Part shown: positions 26,716-36,797 of the stretch, in pieces | Layout of the letters: each line of letters opens with the position of its first letter | How positions within the stretch are numbered: position 1 is the stretch's first letter | Origin: Bacillus gobiensis | GTDB taxonomy: Bacteria > Bacillota > Bacilli > Bacillales > Bacillaceae | Direction: 5' to 3' | Length of the DNA stretch: 64,000 nt | Assembly (NCBI RefSeq): GCF_001278705.1 | Contig: NZ_CP012600.1 | Location: 1,054,190 to 1,118,189, forward strand | The notes under the pieces: generated by a model | Told to the model about the DNA's origin: nothing | Seen by the model: only the letters and a program-made list of their open reading frames with translations | The model's database searches: none | Position numbers and translations under genes: made by a program

Positions 26716-28692
26716 GTGGAATTAAATCAATATTTAGACGTGTTTATTGAAGAAGGAAGAGAACATTTGCAAGCGTGTAATGAAAAACTTCTTTTACTCG
26801 AAAAAGAACCTGGGGATATTCATCTCATTCATGATTTTTTCAGATCCGCCCACACCCTTAAAGGCATGAGCGCAACGATGGGATTTGAGGATATGGCGCA
26901 GCTCACACATCATTTAGAAAATGTGCTTGATCGATTGCGCAACGAAGAAGCACCAGTCTCTTCAGAAAAAATCGATTTAATGTTTGAGGCACTCGATCAT
27001 TTGGAAGACATCCTTCAATCCATCATTGGCGGCGGTGACGGCAAAAAACATGTCGGTGATATATGCGCAAAACTGAACGGGGATGAGACCAGCCAAGAAA
27101 AGCCTCCTGCATCCGGATCAATTCAGCTGACATTTGATGACGTCGAAAAAAATGTAATTAATGAAGCGATTGAGCAAGGCTATGCTTTTTATCAGCTGAC
27201 TGTTTCCTTAAAAGAAGATTGCCTTCTAAAAGCAGTCCGGGTATATATGGTTTTTGAACAGCTGAATGAAACAGGAGAGGTTATTAAAACCATTCCGGAT
27301 ACAGAGGCTCTCGAAACAGAAAATTTTGACTCTGAATTCACAATGGGCTATCTTTCAAAACAAACGAAAGATGAAGTTATCGAGCTTATCCATAAGGTGT
27401 CTGAAATTGATGCCGTCCGTGCGGAAGAAATAAATCTTGAGGATGTAAGCCCTGCTTCAAATGAACTTCAAAGACCCGATCAAGTTCAGCAAGCCGAGCA
27501 GCCGGTTGATGAAAAATCGGAGGTGAAAAAAACCTCTCATTCAGGAACAAAAACGATTCGCGTCAATATTGACAGGCTTGATTCGTTGATGAATTTATTT
27601 GAAGAATTGGTGATTGACCGAGGCAGGCTGGAGCAAATTTCAAAAGAGATTAACCACCAGGATTTATCTGATACTGTAGAAAGAATGACTAGAATTTCCG
27701 GCGATCTCCAATCAATTATATTGAAGATGCGGATGGTTCCTGTCGAAACGGTCTTTAATCGTTTTCCGCGCATGATCCGGCAGCTCTCCAAAGATTTGGA
27801 AAAGAAAATAGAATTAACGATCGACGGTGCTGATACAGAGCTTGATCGAACGGTAATTGATGAGATTGGCGATCCACTTCTTCATCTTTTGCGCAATAGC
27901 ATTGACCATGGAATCGAAACTCAAGAGGTACGAAAGAAAAACGGCAAATCCGATACGGGCAAAGTAAGTCTTAAAGCCTACCATAGCGGAAACCATGTTT
28001 TTATCGAAGTGAAAGATGACGGAGCAGGGATTAACACAAAGAAAGTATTGGAGAAAGCGATAGCGAAAAACATCGTAACGGACGCTGAAGCAGAATCTAT
28101 GTCAAAAAATGAGATTGAGTCATTAATTTTTGCCCCGGGATTTTCGACTGCAGAGAAAATTTCCGATATCTCCGGGCGCGGTGTAGGTTTAGATGTTGTC
28201 AAAAGCAAGCTGGAATCTTTGGGTGGAATGGTCACGATAGAGTCAGCTGAAGGTGAAGGCTCACTTTTTTCGATACAGCTTCCGCTTACGTTATCAATCA
28301 TTTCCGTCCTATTAATAAAGCTTGGATCAGAAACATATGCCATACCGATTTCATCCATCATTGAAACTGCGGTCATCGAAAAACAGGATATTTTATATAC
28401 CCATGACAGGGAAGTGATTGACTTTAGAGGCCAAACGGTTCCATTGGTGTACCTGAAAGAGCAATTTTCAGTTGAATCTATATCCGGAGAAGTCGAACAG
28501 ATGCATGTTATCGTCGTTCAAAAAGGCGAAAAATTAACTGCATTTGTCGTTGATTCCTTTATTGGACAGCAGGAAGTGGTATTAAAATCTGTTGGTGATT
28601 ATTTGTCCGGTGTCTTTGCGATCTCTGGAGCAACCATTCTGGGAGAGGGCCAAGTTGCTCTTATTGTTGATTGCAACGCTTTAATTAAATAA
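26716..28692 (+). CDS. cheA: CheA, chemotaxis histidine kinase
   Basis: A 658-residue kinase. The Hpt domain has phosphorylated His46 (FFRSAHTLKG). A P2 CheY/CheB-binding region follows (about 135-245), then dimerisation (about 280-345), HATPase with HLLRNSIDHGIE and GRGVGLDVVKSKLESLGG, and a CheW-like domain (about 525-655). Start is GTG at 26716 with GGGAGTG 7 nt upstream; the ATG at 26712 is out of frame. Confidence 0.98.
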   Translation: MELNQYLDVFIEEGREHLQACNEKLLLLEKEPGDIHLIHDFFRSAHTLKGMSATMGFEDMAQLTHHLENVLDRLRNEEAPVSSEKIDLMFEALDHLEDILQSIIGGGDGKKHVGDICAKLNGDETSQEKPPASGSIQLTFDDVEKNVINEAIEQGYAFYQLTVSLKEDCLLKAVRVYMVFEQLNETGEVIKTIPDTEALETENFDSEFTMGYLSKQTKDEVIELIHKVSEIDAVRAEEINLEDVSPASNELQRPDQVQQAEQPVDEKSEVKKTSHSGTKTIRVNIDRLDSLMNLFEELVIDRGRLEQISKEINHQDLSDTVERMTRISGDLQSIILKMRMVPVETVFNRFPRMIRQLSKDLEKKIELTIDGADTELDRTVIDEIGDPLLHLLRNSIDHGIETQEVRKKNGKSDTGKVSLKAYHSGNHVFIEVKDDGAGINTKKVLEKAIAKNIVTDAEAESMSKNEIESLIFAPGFSTAEKISDISGRGVGLDVVKSKLESLGGMVTIESAEGEGSLFSIQLPLTLSIISVLLIKLGSETYAIPISSIIETAVIEKQDILYTHDREVIDFRGQTVPLVYLKEQFSVESISGEVEQMHVIVVQKGEKLTAFVVDSFIGQQEVVLKSVGDYLSGVFAISGATILGEGQVALIVDCNALIK

Positions 28693-28709
28693 AGAAAGGG
28701 ATGGCAAAA

Positions 28710-29180
28710 ATGAGCACAGCAGTTCAAACGGAAGAAAAGATGATAGTGATTAAGTTGTTGGGCAAAGAATACGTCGTTCCCGTACTTGAAGTAAAATCAA
28801 TAGAAAGATGGCAGCAGCCGACAAGGGTTCCTGGAGTAGAAGCTTATATTAAAGGTGTGATTAATCTTAGAGGAGTTGTGACGCCAATCATTGATTTGCA
28901 AAGCAGGTTGGAGCTTCCATCATCTGAAGTTTCGGAGAGCACGAGGATCATCATCGTTGCCATTGGTGAGCTTGAAGCAGGTTTTATTGTTGATGAGGCT
29001 AATGATGTCATTTCTGCCTGTCAGCATGAAATTGAACAGCCTACGGAAACCGCAGAAAAGGCAGCTGATGAGTGGGTGACAGGAATAATTAAAAGAGGGA
29101 ACAGGATTTTGAATCTTCTAGATTCGAAGGCAGTTCTCGATCGCAGCATACATTCCGAACCAGCACAAAGCTTGGTGTAG
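28710..29180 (+). CDS. cheW: CheW, receptor-kinase coupling protein
   Basis: A 156-residue CheW-domain protein that bridges chemoreceptors and CheA. The motif RVPGVEAYIKGVINLRGVVTPIIDL is diagnostic. The second ATG (28710) is chosen since AGAAAGGG at 28693-28700 is then at proper distance; ATG at 28701 touches the ribosome binding site. It lies 17 bp after cheA. Confidence 0.97.
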   Translation: MSTAVQTEEKMIVIKLLGKEYVVPVLEVKSIERWQQPTRVPGVEAYIKGVINLRGVVTPIIDLQSRLELPSSEVSESTRIIIVAIGELEAGFIVDEANDVISACQHEIEQPTETAEKAADEWVTGIIKRGNRILNLLDSKAVLDRSIHSEPAQSLV

Positions 29181-29185
29181 TGTAA

Positions 29186-29815
29186 ATGAATATCTTACTC
29201 CACATGAATGAGTATCAGGTCGATCTGCTAAAAGAGGTTGGAAATATTGGTGCGGGGCATTCTGCAACAGCATTAGCGACCCTGTTGGATCGAAAAATTG
29301 AAATGGAAGTCCCATATGTTAAGCTTTTATCCTTTGACGAACTAGCGAATTTTTTCGGCAGGGCGGACTTGACGGTTGTTAGTATATTTTTGCGGATGGA
29401 AGGGGAATTTCCTGGTTCCTTATTCGTTATATTACCTCTTGATCATGCAGAAAACATCATTCAAGAAGTGATCGGCGACTCCACTTTTTCGATGAACATT
29501 CTCTCAAGCCATGAATTAGGGAATTCTGCTCTTCATGAAATCGGTAATATATTGGCGGGCTCGTATTTGAGCTCTATTGCTGATCTAGCCAATCTTTCTT
29601 TGTACCCCAGCGTTCCTGAAGTAACGGTCGATATGTTTGGCGCCGTAATTGGAGAAGGGCTTCTCGAACTCAGCCAATTGGGGGAACAGGCTATGGTGAT
29701 CGATACATCAATCTTCGACCATAAAGATAGGCGAGATATGAAAGCCCATATGTTTTTGCTGCCAACTGCAGATTCGTTTGAAAAACTTTTTGCGAAATTG
29801 GGCGTTGCGCAATGA
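29186..29815 (+). CDS. cheC: CheC, CheY-P phosphatase
   Basis: A 209-residue phosphatase with two active-site repeats: EVGNIGAGHSATAL near 13-26 and HEIGNILAGSYL near 115-126, each with the Glu and Asn used for hydrolysis. In B. subtilis CheD binds and stimulates it. The ribosome binding site upstream of the ATG is weak (GGTG), so coupling to cheW is likely. It overlaps cheD by 4 bp. Confidence 0.96.
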   Translation: MNILLHMNEYQVDLLKEVGNIGAGHSATALATLLDRKIEMEVPYVKLLSFDELANFFGRADLTVVSIFLRMEGEFPGSLFVILPLDHAENIIQEVIGDSTFSMNILSSHELGNSALHEIGNILAGSYLSSIADLANLSLYPSVPEVTVDMFGAVIGEGLLELSQLGEQAMVIDTSIFDHKDRRDMKAHMFLLPTADSFEKLFAKLGVAQ

Positions 29816-30312
29816 GTATAGTTGAACCAGAAATTGTAACAGTTGGCATTTCGGATCTAAAGATAGCGGCAAAACCGAACAGGCTGCGAACCTCGGGTTT
29901 GGGATCTTGTATTGGATTAGTGATCTATGACTCTGTTAACAAGACGGCTGGGATGGTACATATTATGCTTCCTGATTCATCCTTCTCAAAAACCAGTGAA
30001 CTGAACAAAGCAAAGTACGCAGATACAGCCGTCCAATATTTGGTTGAAATGCTTGAGAGTGCCGGATGCGAGAAGTCGTCACTTTTAGCAAAAATGGCCG
30101 GCGGGTCTGAGATGTTCAAGTTTTCTTACCAGCCTGAAATCATGAGAATTGGACCGAGAAATGTGGAAGCAGTCAAAAATAACCTCAGTCTTCTCAATAT
30201 TCCTATCGTCAGCTCTGATACAGGAGGAACTAATGGAAGAACGATTGAATTCGATATGGACACAGAAAACCTTACAATCCGTACAGTGACTCAAGGAGTA
30301 AAAGTGATATAA
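29812..30312 (+). CDS. cheD: CheD, receptor glutamine deamidase
   Basis: A 166-residue deamidase. The catalytic Cys33 (GLGSCIGLVIYD) and His50 (GMVHIML) are in their expected places. CheD deamidates receptor glutamines and is a partner of CheC. Its start overlaps the cheC stop. Confidence 0.97.
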   Translation: MSIVEPEIVTVGISDLKIAAKPNRLRTSGLGSCIGLVIYDSVNKTAGMVHIMLPDSSFSKTSELNKAKYADTAVQYLVEMLESAGCEKSSLLAKMAGGSEMFKFSYQPEIMRIGPRNVEAVKNNLSLLNIPIVSSDTGGTNGRTIEFDMDTENLTIRTVTQGVKVI

Positions 30313-30337
30313 ATTCGCATGAAGGGGGTAGAGGAAC

Positions 30338-31102
30338 ATGCAATCCTTAAGATCTGAAGACCAATTGCTTTGGTCACGCTGGAAAGAATGGAGAGACCGC
30401 AATGCCGGTGATGACTTAATTCGAAAATATATGCCGCTTGTCACCTATCACGTAGGTCGTATCTCAGTAGGATTGCCAAAATCAGTCCATAAGGATGATC
30501 TAACGAGTTTAGGCTTGATGGGATTATATGATGCTTTAGAAAAATTCGACCCTGGACGTGATTTAAAGTTTGACACCTATGCTTCATTTCGAATCAGAGG
30601 TGCCATTATTGACGGGCTTCGCAAAGAGGACTGGCTGCCAAGAACGTCACGTGTAAAAACAAAGAAGGTGGATGTGGCAATTGAGCGGCTGGAGCAGCGT
30701 TATTTACGAAATGTAACACCGGATGAAATTGCCAAAGAATTAGGAATGACACAAGAGGATGTCGTAACAACGATTAATGAAGGATTTTTTGCCAACCTTC
30801 TTTCAATTGATGATAAACTTCATGATCAGGATGAAGGGGAAAACATTCAGGTTATGATCAGAGACCATAACGAACAGACGCCAGAAGAAAAAATTGTAAA
30901 AGCAGAATTAATCGAACAGCTATCCGATCAAATTCGTGAGCTTTCAGAAAAAGAGCAAATTGTTATCAGCTTGTTTTATAAAGAAGAATTAACGCTGACT
31001 GAAATAGGACAAGTACTGAAGCTTTCTACGTCGCGAATTTCACAAATTCATTCAAAAGCATTATTTAAGTTAAAACATTTGCTTGAAAAGGCAATTGATT
31101 AA
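30338..31102 (+). CDS. sigD: SigD, flagellar sigma factor (sigma-28 family)
   Basis: A 254-residue alternative sigma factor, same length as in B. subtilis. Region 2 includes DLTSLGLMGLYDALEKFDPGRDLKFDTYASFRIRGAIIDGLR, region 3 includes TPDEIAKELGMTQEDV, and the region 4 helix-turn-helix is LTEIGQVLKLSTSRISQIHSKAL. It directs late flagellar genes such as hag and autolysins. Being near the end of a 27-kb operon makes its level sensitive to transcript completion. GAAGGGGGTAGAGG precedes the ATG. Confidence 0.98.
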   Translation: MQSLRSEDQLLWSRWKEWRDRNAGDDLIRKYMPLVTYHVGRISVGLPKSVHKDDLTSLGLMGLYDALEKFDPGRDLKFDTYASFRIRGAIIDGLRKEDWLPRTSRVKTKKVDVAIERLEQRYLRNVTPDEIAKELGMTQEDVVTTINEGFFANLLSIDDKLHDQDEGENIQVMIRDHNEQTPEEKIVKAELIEQLSDQIRELSEKEQIVISLFYKEELTLTEIGQVLKLSTSRISQIHSKALFKLKHLLEKAID

Positions 31103-31124
31103 AAAAGATTTGCGGGTGGTACAT

Positions 31125-31613
31125 ATGACAACTGTAATGCTATGGCTCGCCAGCTTTACCCTTCACGGAGTCCTGATTTATTTTGTTCTTATTTTATATA
31201 CTCGGTTGAAAGCAACACATGATATGGAAGCGAAACAAAGGCAGCTGCTCGAAGAAACAGAGAACACTCTGACCGCATTTTTAATCGAATTAAAGGACGA
31301 AAATCGGGAATTAAAGAAGCAGCTGGAAGTGCCTGAAGCTACAAAATCAAAACACTTCGAAACCAAAAATCAATCAACCAATGAAAAAAGTGAAAACAAA
31401 GAAGAATTGCCTTCGTATATTGAGTCTCTATTAAAAGAAACAGAGAGGAATGAGGCAGCGGTTATGCAGCCGGAGCAAGAGATACAGCTGTCCTTCGATG
31501 AGCAAGCCGTCGCTTTGTTCCAAAAGGGACATTCAATAGAAGAGATTGCCCGCAAACTAAAAAGCGGGAAAACTGAAATCGAATTGCTTTTGAAATTTCG
31601 CGGGATGAGATGA
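31125..31613 (+). CDS. swrB: SwrB, swarming motility protein
   Basis: A 162-residue protein. N-terminal transmembrane helix at about 4-24 (VMLWLASFTLHGVLIYFVLILY), a coiled coil at about 30-70, a charged linker, and a C-terminal helix-turn-helix-like segment FQKGHSIEEIARKLKSGKTEIELLLKFRG. In B. subtilis SwrB promotes basal body assembly and hence SigD activity. The ATG at 31125 (GCGGGTGG upstream) is preferred over TTG at 31083 inside sigD. It is the last gene of the fla/che operon. Confidence 0.9.
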   Translation: MTTVMLWLASFTLHGVLIYFVLILYTRLKATHDMEAKQRQLLEETENTLTAFLIELKDENRELKKQLEVPEATKSKHFETKNQSTNEKSENKEELPSYIESLLKETERNEAAVMQPEQEIQLSFDEQAVALFQKGHSIEEIARKLKSGKTEIELLLKFRGMR

Positions 31614-31621
31614 GAAATTAC

Positions 31622-31650
31622 TTGATTGTCACATGAGCATATGTTATAGT
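31622..31650 (+). promoter_or_regulatory. SigA promoter for rpsB
   Basis: TTGATT (31622-31627), 17 bp, TATAGT (31645-31650). Transcription would begin about 110 bp upstream of rpsB, giving a leader that contains no obvious intrinsic terminator. Confidence 0.7.
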
Positions 31651-31723
31651 ATTTTTTGGTGTTAATTACACACGCTTTTTTGATTTTTGCAGGTGGTGCC
31701 GTTCGGTTCTGCATTAAAGATGA

Positions 31724-32485
<762 letters not shown>

Positions 32486-32497
32486 TATTTTATATAG

Positions 32498-32533
32498 GGT
32501 GATAAGAGGGAATGGGCCTTTTATCACCTTTTT
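32498..32533 (+). terminator. Hairpin terminator/attenuator between rpsB and tsf
   Basis: GGTGATAA (32498-32505) pairs with TTATCACC (32521-32528), with GG/CC extending the inner stem, followed by TTTTT. Since tsf follows 76 bp later without a strong promoter seen, it probably lowers rather than abolishes read-through. Confidence 0.75.
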
Positions 32534-32609
32534 ACAAGCCGTTTTATAACTTAAAACAAAAGGGTAAAATGGTACATATACTTTCTTTATTATAAGGAGG
32601 AAATGGATA

Positions 32610-33485
32610 ATGGCAATTACTGCTCAGCTAGTTAAAGAATTACGCCAAAAAACCGGCGCAGGAATGATGGATTGTAAAAAAGCTCTTACTGAAACAGACG
32701 GAGATATGGATAAGGCTGTAGATCTACTAAGAGAAAAAGGAATTGCGAAAGCTGCTAAAAAAGCAGACCGCATTGCTGCTGAAGGATCTACGATTATTAA
32801 AGCGGATGGAAATGCGGCTGTCATTTTAGAAGTGAATTCTGAAACAGACTTTGTTGCGAAAAACGAAGGATTTAAAGAGCTTCTTTCCACTCTTGCAGAT
32901 CATCTGATTGCCAGCAAGCCTTCAACACTTGAAGACGCTTTGGCTTCAAAAATGAGCAACGGCTCCACAGTCGAAGAGTATATTACAAGTGCGATGGCAA
33001 GAATTGGCGAGAAATTAACTTTGCGCCGCTTTGAACTGTTAACAAAAGATGATAATTCAGCTTTTGGCGCATATTTGCATATGGGTGGACGCATCGGCGT
33101 TTTATCTGTTGTCAGCGGAACTACTGATGAAGACCTTGCTAAAGACATTGCAATGCATGTTGCCGCAGTGAATCCAAGATACATTTCAAGAGACCAAGTG
33201 TCTGAAGAAGAAGCAAATCATGAACGTGAAATCTTAACTCAGCAAGCACTTCAGGAAGGCAAGCCTGAAAATATCGTTGCGAAAATGGTAGAAGGCCGTT
33301 TAAACAAGTTCTTCGAAGAAATTTGTTTATTGGATCAGCCGTTCGTTAAAAATCCTGATGAAAAAGTGAAAAAAGTGCTTGGAAATGCAAAAGTAGAAAC
33401 GTTTGTCCGTTACGAAGTGGGCGAAGGGATCGAAAAACGCCAAGATAATTTTGCAGAAGAAGTTATGAGCCAAGTGAAAAAATAA
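32610..33485 (+). CDS. tsf: Elongation factor Ts
   Basis: A 291-residue guanine nucleotide exchange factor for EF-Tu. The N-terminal UBA-like domain ([22 protein letters not shown]) and the TDFVAKN motif near 80-86 that contacts EF-Tu are present, followed by the two core subdomains. AAGGAGGAAATGGATA precedes the ATG. The gene order rpsB-tsf-pyrH-frr is widely conserved. Confidence 0.99.
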   Translation: MAITAQLVKELRQKTGAGMMDCKKALTETDGDMDKAVDLLREKGIAKAAKKADRIAAEGSTIIKADGNAAVILEVNSETDFVAKNEGFKELLSTLADHLIASKPSTLEDALASKMSNGSTVEEYITSAMARIGEKLTLRRFELLTKDDNSAFGAYLHMGGRIGVLSVVSGTTDEDLAKDIAMHVAAVNPRYISRDQVSEEEANHEREILTQQALQEGKPENIVAKMVEGRLNKFFEEICLLDQPFVKNPDEKVKKVLGNAKVETFVRYEVGEGIEKRQDNFAEEVMSQVKK

Positions 33486-33490
33486 TGTGA

Positions 33491-33612
33491 ATCATCTGTC
33501 AGAGGGGATTGCCCTGCTGGCGTCTAACTAAACCAACCTTTGCTTATACGGGCAGTTTTTCTCCAAAAACGCTTCAACTTTGAAGCGGGGGCTACTGCCC
33601 GTTCATGCGGAG
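33491..33612 (+). repeat. Structured repeat element, copy 2 (between tsf and pyrH)
   Basis: This copy shares with copy 1 the order CCAACC (33533-33538), 3 nt, GCTT, 2 nt, ACGGGCAGT (33548-33556), and then ACTGCCCGT (33594-33602) followed by T-N-ATGC. The main stem is the 9-bp ACGGGCAGT/ACTGCCCGT, with an inner GCTTCA (33571-33576)/TGAAGC (33581-33586) stem of different sequence. The 5' part is shorter than in copy 1. It contains no reading frame. The stem is preserved while the loop differs, which favours selection on structure or independent insertion of related family members. Confidence 0.7.
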
Positions 33613-33655
33613 GAACAAGGGCTGCGTATGGATTTCCTAATACGTTTGCCTAAAG

Positions 33656-33690
33656 AAAATAGGGGACACATGCCGTGTTCCCTATTTTTA
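33656..33690 (+). terminator. Intrinsic terminator after tsf
   Basis: AAAATAGGG-GACAC pairs with GTGTTCCCTATTTT around a short TGCC loop, and ends in TTTTTA. It can form in both directions, but the genes on both sides are on the + strand. It closes the rpsB-tsf unit upstream of pyrH. Confidence 0.85.
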
Positions 33691-33761
33691 AAACATGATT
33701 TACAAAGCTAATTTTCTCTTGCATAATAATAAGCGGCAAAGGAATATACTTGGAGGTCATA

Positions 33762-34484
33762 ATGGATAACCCAAAATATAAACGCATTGTATTAAAACTT
33801 AGCGGAGAAGCCTTGGCTGGTGAACAAGGGAACGGAATCAATCCCAAAGTCATTCATTCAGTAGCAGAGCAGGTAAAAGAAATCGCAGAACTGGGCGTAG
33901 AAACTGCCATTGTCGTAGGCGGAGGCAATTTGTGGCGCGGCAAAACCGGGAGCGACCTGGGGATGGACCGGGCAACAGCTGATTATATGGGTATGCTTGC
34001 AACAGTTATGAACTCGCTTGCTCTTCAGGATAGTTTAGAATCTCTTGGAATCCAATCAAGGGTACAAACGTCAATTGAAATGAGACAGGTAGCTGAGCCT
34101 TACATACGAAGAAAAGCTATTCGCCATCTTGAAAAAAAACGGGTCGTTATTTTCGCGGCGGGCACAGGCAATCCTTACTTCTCTACGGACACGACTGCAG
34201 CCCTGCGAGCAGCTGAAATTGAAGCAGATGTGATCCTGATGGCTAAAAACAATGTGGACGGGGTATATAATGCTGACCCTCGAATTGATGAGACAGCTGT
34301 TAAATATGATGTGCTATCTTATCTTGATGTACTTAAAAATGGATTAGCCGTAATGGATTCTACTGCGTCTTCACTTTGCATGGATAATGATATTCCGCTT
34401 ATTGTTTTCTCAATAATGGAAGAAGGAAATATCAAACGCGCCGTGATCGGTGAAACTATCGGAACGATTGTTAGGGGGAAATGA
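33762..34484 (+). CDS. pyrH: UMP kinase
   Basis: A 240-residue amino-acid-kinase-fold enzyme that phosphorylates UMP to UDP. Signatures are [24 protein letters not shown] and [20 protein letters not shown]. The ATG at 33762 follows TTGGAGG. An in-frame ATG at 33750 lies in the ribosome binding site region and is rejected. frr starts 1 nt after the stop. Confidence 0.98.
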   Translation: MDNPKYKRIVLKLSGEALAGEQGNGINPKVIHSVAEQVKEIAELGVETAIVVGGGNLWRGKTGSDLGMDRATADYMGMLATVMNSLALQDSLESLGIQSRVQTSIEMRQVAEPYIRRKAIRHLEKKRVVIFAAGTGNPYFSTDTTAALRAAEIEADVILMAKNNVDGVYNADPRIDETAVKYDVLSYLDVLKNGLAVMDSTASSLCMDNDIPLIVFSIMEEGNIKRAVIGETIGTIVRGK

Positions 34485-34485
34485 C

Positions 34486-35043
34486 ATGTCAAATGAGATA
34501 TTAACTGAAACACAAGAACGAATGGATAAAGCGTTAGCTTCTTATCAGCGTGAATTGGCAACTGTCCGTGCCGGCCGGGCAAATCCTTCCTTGCTTGATA
34601 AAGTTACTGTAGATTATTACGGGGCACAGACTCCACTAAACCAATTGTCTTCTATCAGTGTTCCTGAAGCACGGATGCTGATCATCACTCCGTATGATAA
34701 AACAGCACTAGGAGATATCGAAAAAGCCATTCAAAAAGCTGATTTAGGCATTACGCCATCAAATGACGGAAACATTATTCGCATCGCTGTTCCTGCTTTA
34801 ACAGAGGAAAGACGGAAAGAGCTTGTCAAGCTAGTTAAAAAATATTCAGAAGATGCAAAAGTAGCCGTCCGAAACATTCGCCGGGACGCAAATGACGATT
34901 TGAAAAAATCAGAGAAAAATGGCGATATAACAGAAGATGAATTGCGTTCTGCCGGGGAAGATGTTCAAAAGCTGACTGACGACTATGTCGCGAAAATTGA
35001 CACGGTTACAAAGGATAAAGAAAAAGAAATCATGGAAGTTTGA
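34486..35043 (+). CDS. frr: Ribosome recycling factor
   Basis: A 185-residue RRF that splits post-termination ribosomes with EF-G. The hallmark [24 protein letters not shown] and the C-terminal helical [23 protein letters not shown] are visible. The ATG at 34486 follows AGGGGG and matches the B. subtilis length exactly; the in-frame ATG at 34450 lies within pyrH. Confidence 0.99.
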   Translation: MSNEILTETQERMDKALASYQRELATVRAGRANPSLLDKVTVDYYGAQTPLNQLSSISVPEARMLIITPYDKTALGDIEKAIQKADLGITPSNDGNIIRIAVPALTEERRKELVKLVKKYSEDAKVAVRNIRRDANDDLKKSEKNGDITEDELRSAGEDVQKLTDDYVAKIDTVTKDKEKEIMEV

Positions 35044-35077
35044 TAAAAAACTCTGTACAATAGATAATAGTGAAAAG

Positions 35078-35106
35078 ACCCTCTCACGTTTACAGGGGGT
35101 TTTTTT
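35078..35106 (+). terminator. Intrinsic terminator after frr
   Basis: ACCCTCT (35078-35084) pairs with AGGGGGT (35094-35100), one wobble, followed by TTTTTT. It separates frr from uppS. Confidence 0.85.
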
Positions 35107-35157
35107 GTTAATACTGACTATGACGAAAAGCAACCTTTTGGGTGACGGAGGAATCTC

Positions 35158-35943
35158 ATGCTCAATTTACTCAAAAACTGGAAGAATAATAACCAGCCGC
35201 AAGCATCCGATATGGAGAGCTATACAAAAGAAGATGTATTAAATGGACATGTTCCTGAACATATTGCCATTATTATGGACGGGAACGGCAGGTGGGCTAA
35301 GAAGCGAGCATTGCCGCGAGTAGCAGGACACCACGAAGGAATGAAAGTGGTCAAGAATACGACAAGAATTGCGAATCAATTGGGAGTCAAAATCCTCACA
35401 CTCTACGCCTTCTCCACTGAGAATTGGAAGCGTCCTAAGTTTGAAGTTGATTTTCTAATGAAACTTCCGGAAGAGTTTTTGTCCACTTATTTACCTGAGC
35501 TTGTTGAGGAAAATGTTCAAGTTCGAATCATAGGGGACCGCACCGGGCTGCCGGATCATACGCTTCGGGCAATCGAGAAAGCGGTTATTGATACAAAAAA
35601 CAATACTGGTATGGTTCTTAACTTTGCGTTAAATTACGGCGGGCGGAAAGAAATTATTCGTGCAGTTAAATCAATCGCAGAACAAACGAAAAACGGAGAT
35701 ATCGAAATTGATGAAATCGATGAAGAACTATTCTCCAGTTATTTAATGACAGAATCGCTCCAGGATCCTGATTTGCTGATCCGGACAAGCGGTGAGATCA
35801 GGCTCAGTAATTTCATGCTTTGGCAAATTGCTTACAGCGAATTTGTATTTACAGATGTATTGTGGCCTGATTTTAAAGATAGTCATTTCCTGCAGGCCGT
35901 TGGAGAGTACCAGCGTCGTGCACGCCGTTATGGTGGAGTTTAG
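35158..35943 (+). CDS. uppS: Undecaprenyl diphosphate synthase
   Basis: A 261-residue cis-prenyltransferase that makes the C55 lipid carrier precursor for cell wall synthesis. Catalytic Asp41 is in HIAIIMDGNGRWAKKR. The C-terminal substrate motif DPDLLIRTSGEIRLSNFMLWQ is intact. It heads the uppS-cdsA-dxr-rasP-proS run. GACGGAGGAATCTC precedes the ATG. Confidence 0.98.
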   Translation: MLNLLKNWKNNNQPQASDMESYTKEDVLNGHVPEHIAIIMDGNGRWAKKRALPRVAGHHEGMKVVKNTTRIANQLGVKILTLYAFSTENWKRPKFEVDFLMKLPEEFLSTYLPELVEENVQVRIIGDRTGLPDHTLRAIEKAVIDTKNNTGMVLNFALNYGGRKEIIRAVKSIAEQTKNGDIEIDEIDEELFSSYLMTESLQDPDLLIRTSGEIRLSNFMLWQIAYSEFVFTDVLWPDFKDSHFLQAVGEYQRRARRYGGV

Positions 35944-35955
35944 AGGATGGTGTAA

Positions 35956-36753
35956 ATGAAGATACGATTAGTGACCGGAATTTCAGCCGGAGCCGCATTT
36001 GTTCTATTTGTATTGCTTGGCCGGCTGCCTTTTACCCTGTTAATTTATCTTATTGGAAGCATTTCGCTTTACGAGCTTCTGCGGATGAAAAGGGTTAAAT
36101 TATCGAGTACCCCTGGAATCATCAGCTTGCTTATGCTATGGACATTACTATTGCCAAGCGTCTATGAGCAGATGGAAATTATAAAACTGACGAAAGTAGA
36201 AGCTGTCCTTTTTGGCGTGCTCGTTTTGCTCGCGTACACTGTACTTACGAAAAACACATTTTCCTTTGATGAGGCAGCATTTGTTATACTTTCGACTTTA
36301 TATCTGGGAATGGGTTTTTATTGTTTTATCGAGATCCGCAATTATAGCGGAATTGGAATTGAGATGATTTTTTATGCAATCGGAGTCATTTGGGCTACTG
36401 ATTCCGGTGCTTATTTTATCGGGAAGTCTTTGGGAAAGCGAAAGCTCTGGCCGGAAATCAGCCCGAATAAAACAGTTGGCGGCTTCGTGGGCGGAATTAT
36501 AGTCAGTGTCGTATTCGCTATCGTTTATCAAACGATTACAAGCTTTACAGACTCTTACATACTTATACTTTTCACAACAGTATTTTTATCTATATTTGGA
36601 CAAATCGGTGATCTAGTGGAATCGGCGTTAAAGCGTCACTATCAGGTGAAGGATTCCGGCCACATATTGCCGGGGCACGGAGGAATGTTCGACCGTTTTG
36701 ATAGTTTTTTGTTTGTGATGCCGCTTATGTATTTCTTTCTTCGGTTTTTTTAA
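35956..36753 (+). CDS. cdsA: Phosphatidate cytidylyltransferase (CDP-DAG synthase)
   Basis: A 265-residue polytopic membrane enzyme that makes CDP-diacylglycerol for phospholipid synthesis. Several transmembrane segments precede the signature region WATDSGAYFIGKSLGKRKLWPEISPNKTVGG and QIGDLVESALKRHYQVKDSGHILPGHGGMFDRFDS, the latter being the CDP-alcohol synthase motif. It follows uppS by 12 bp. Confidence 0.98.
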   Translation: MKIRLVTGISAGAAFVLFVLLGRLPFTLLIYLIGSISLYELLRMKRVKLSSTPGIISLLMLWTLLLPSVYEQMEIIKLTKVEAVLFGVLVLLAYTVLTKNTFSFDEAAFVILSTLYLGMGFYCFIEIRNYSGIGIEMIFYAIGVIWATDSGAYFIGKSLGKRKLWPEISPNKTVGGFVGGIIVSVVFAIVYQTITSFTDSYILILFTTVFLSIFGQIGDLVESALKRHYQVKDSGHILPGHGGMFDRFDSFLFVMPLMYFFLRFF

Positions 36754-36797
36754 GGCACATTTAAGCTTCCTGAAGTGGCTGGAAAAGGAGTGTCATT

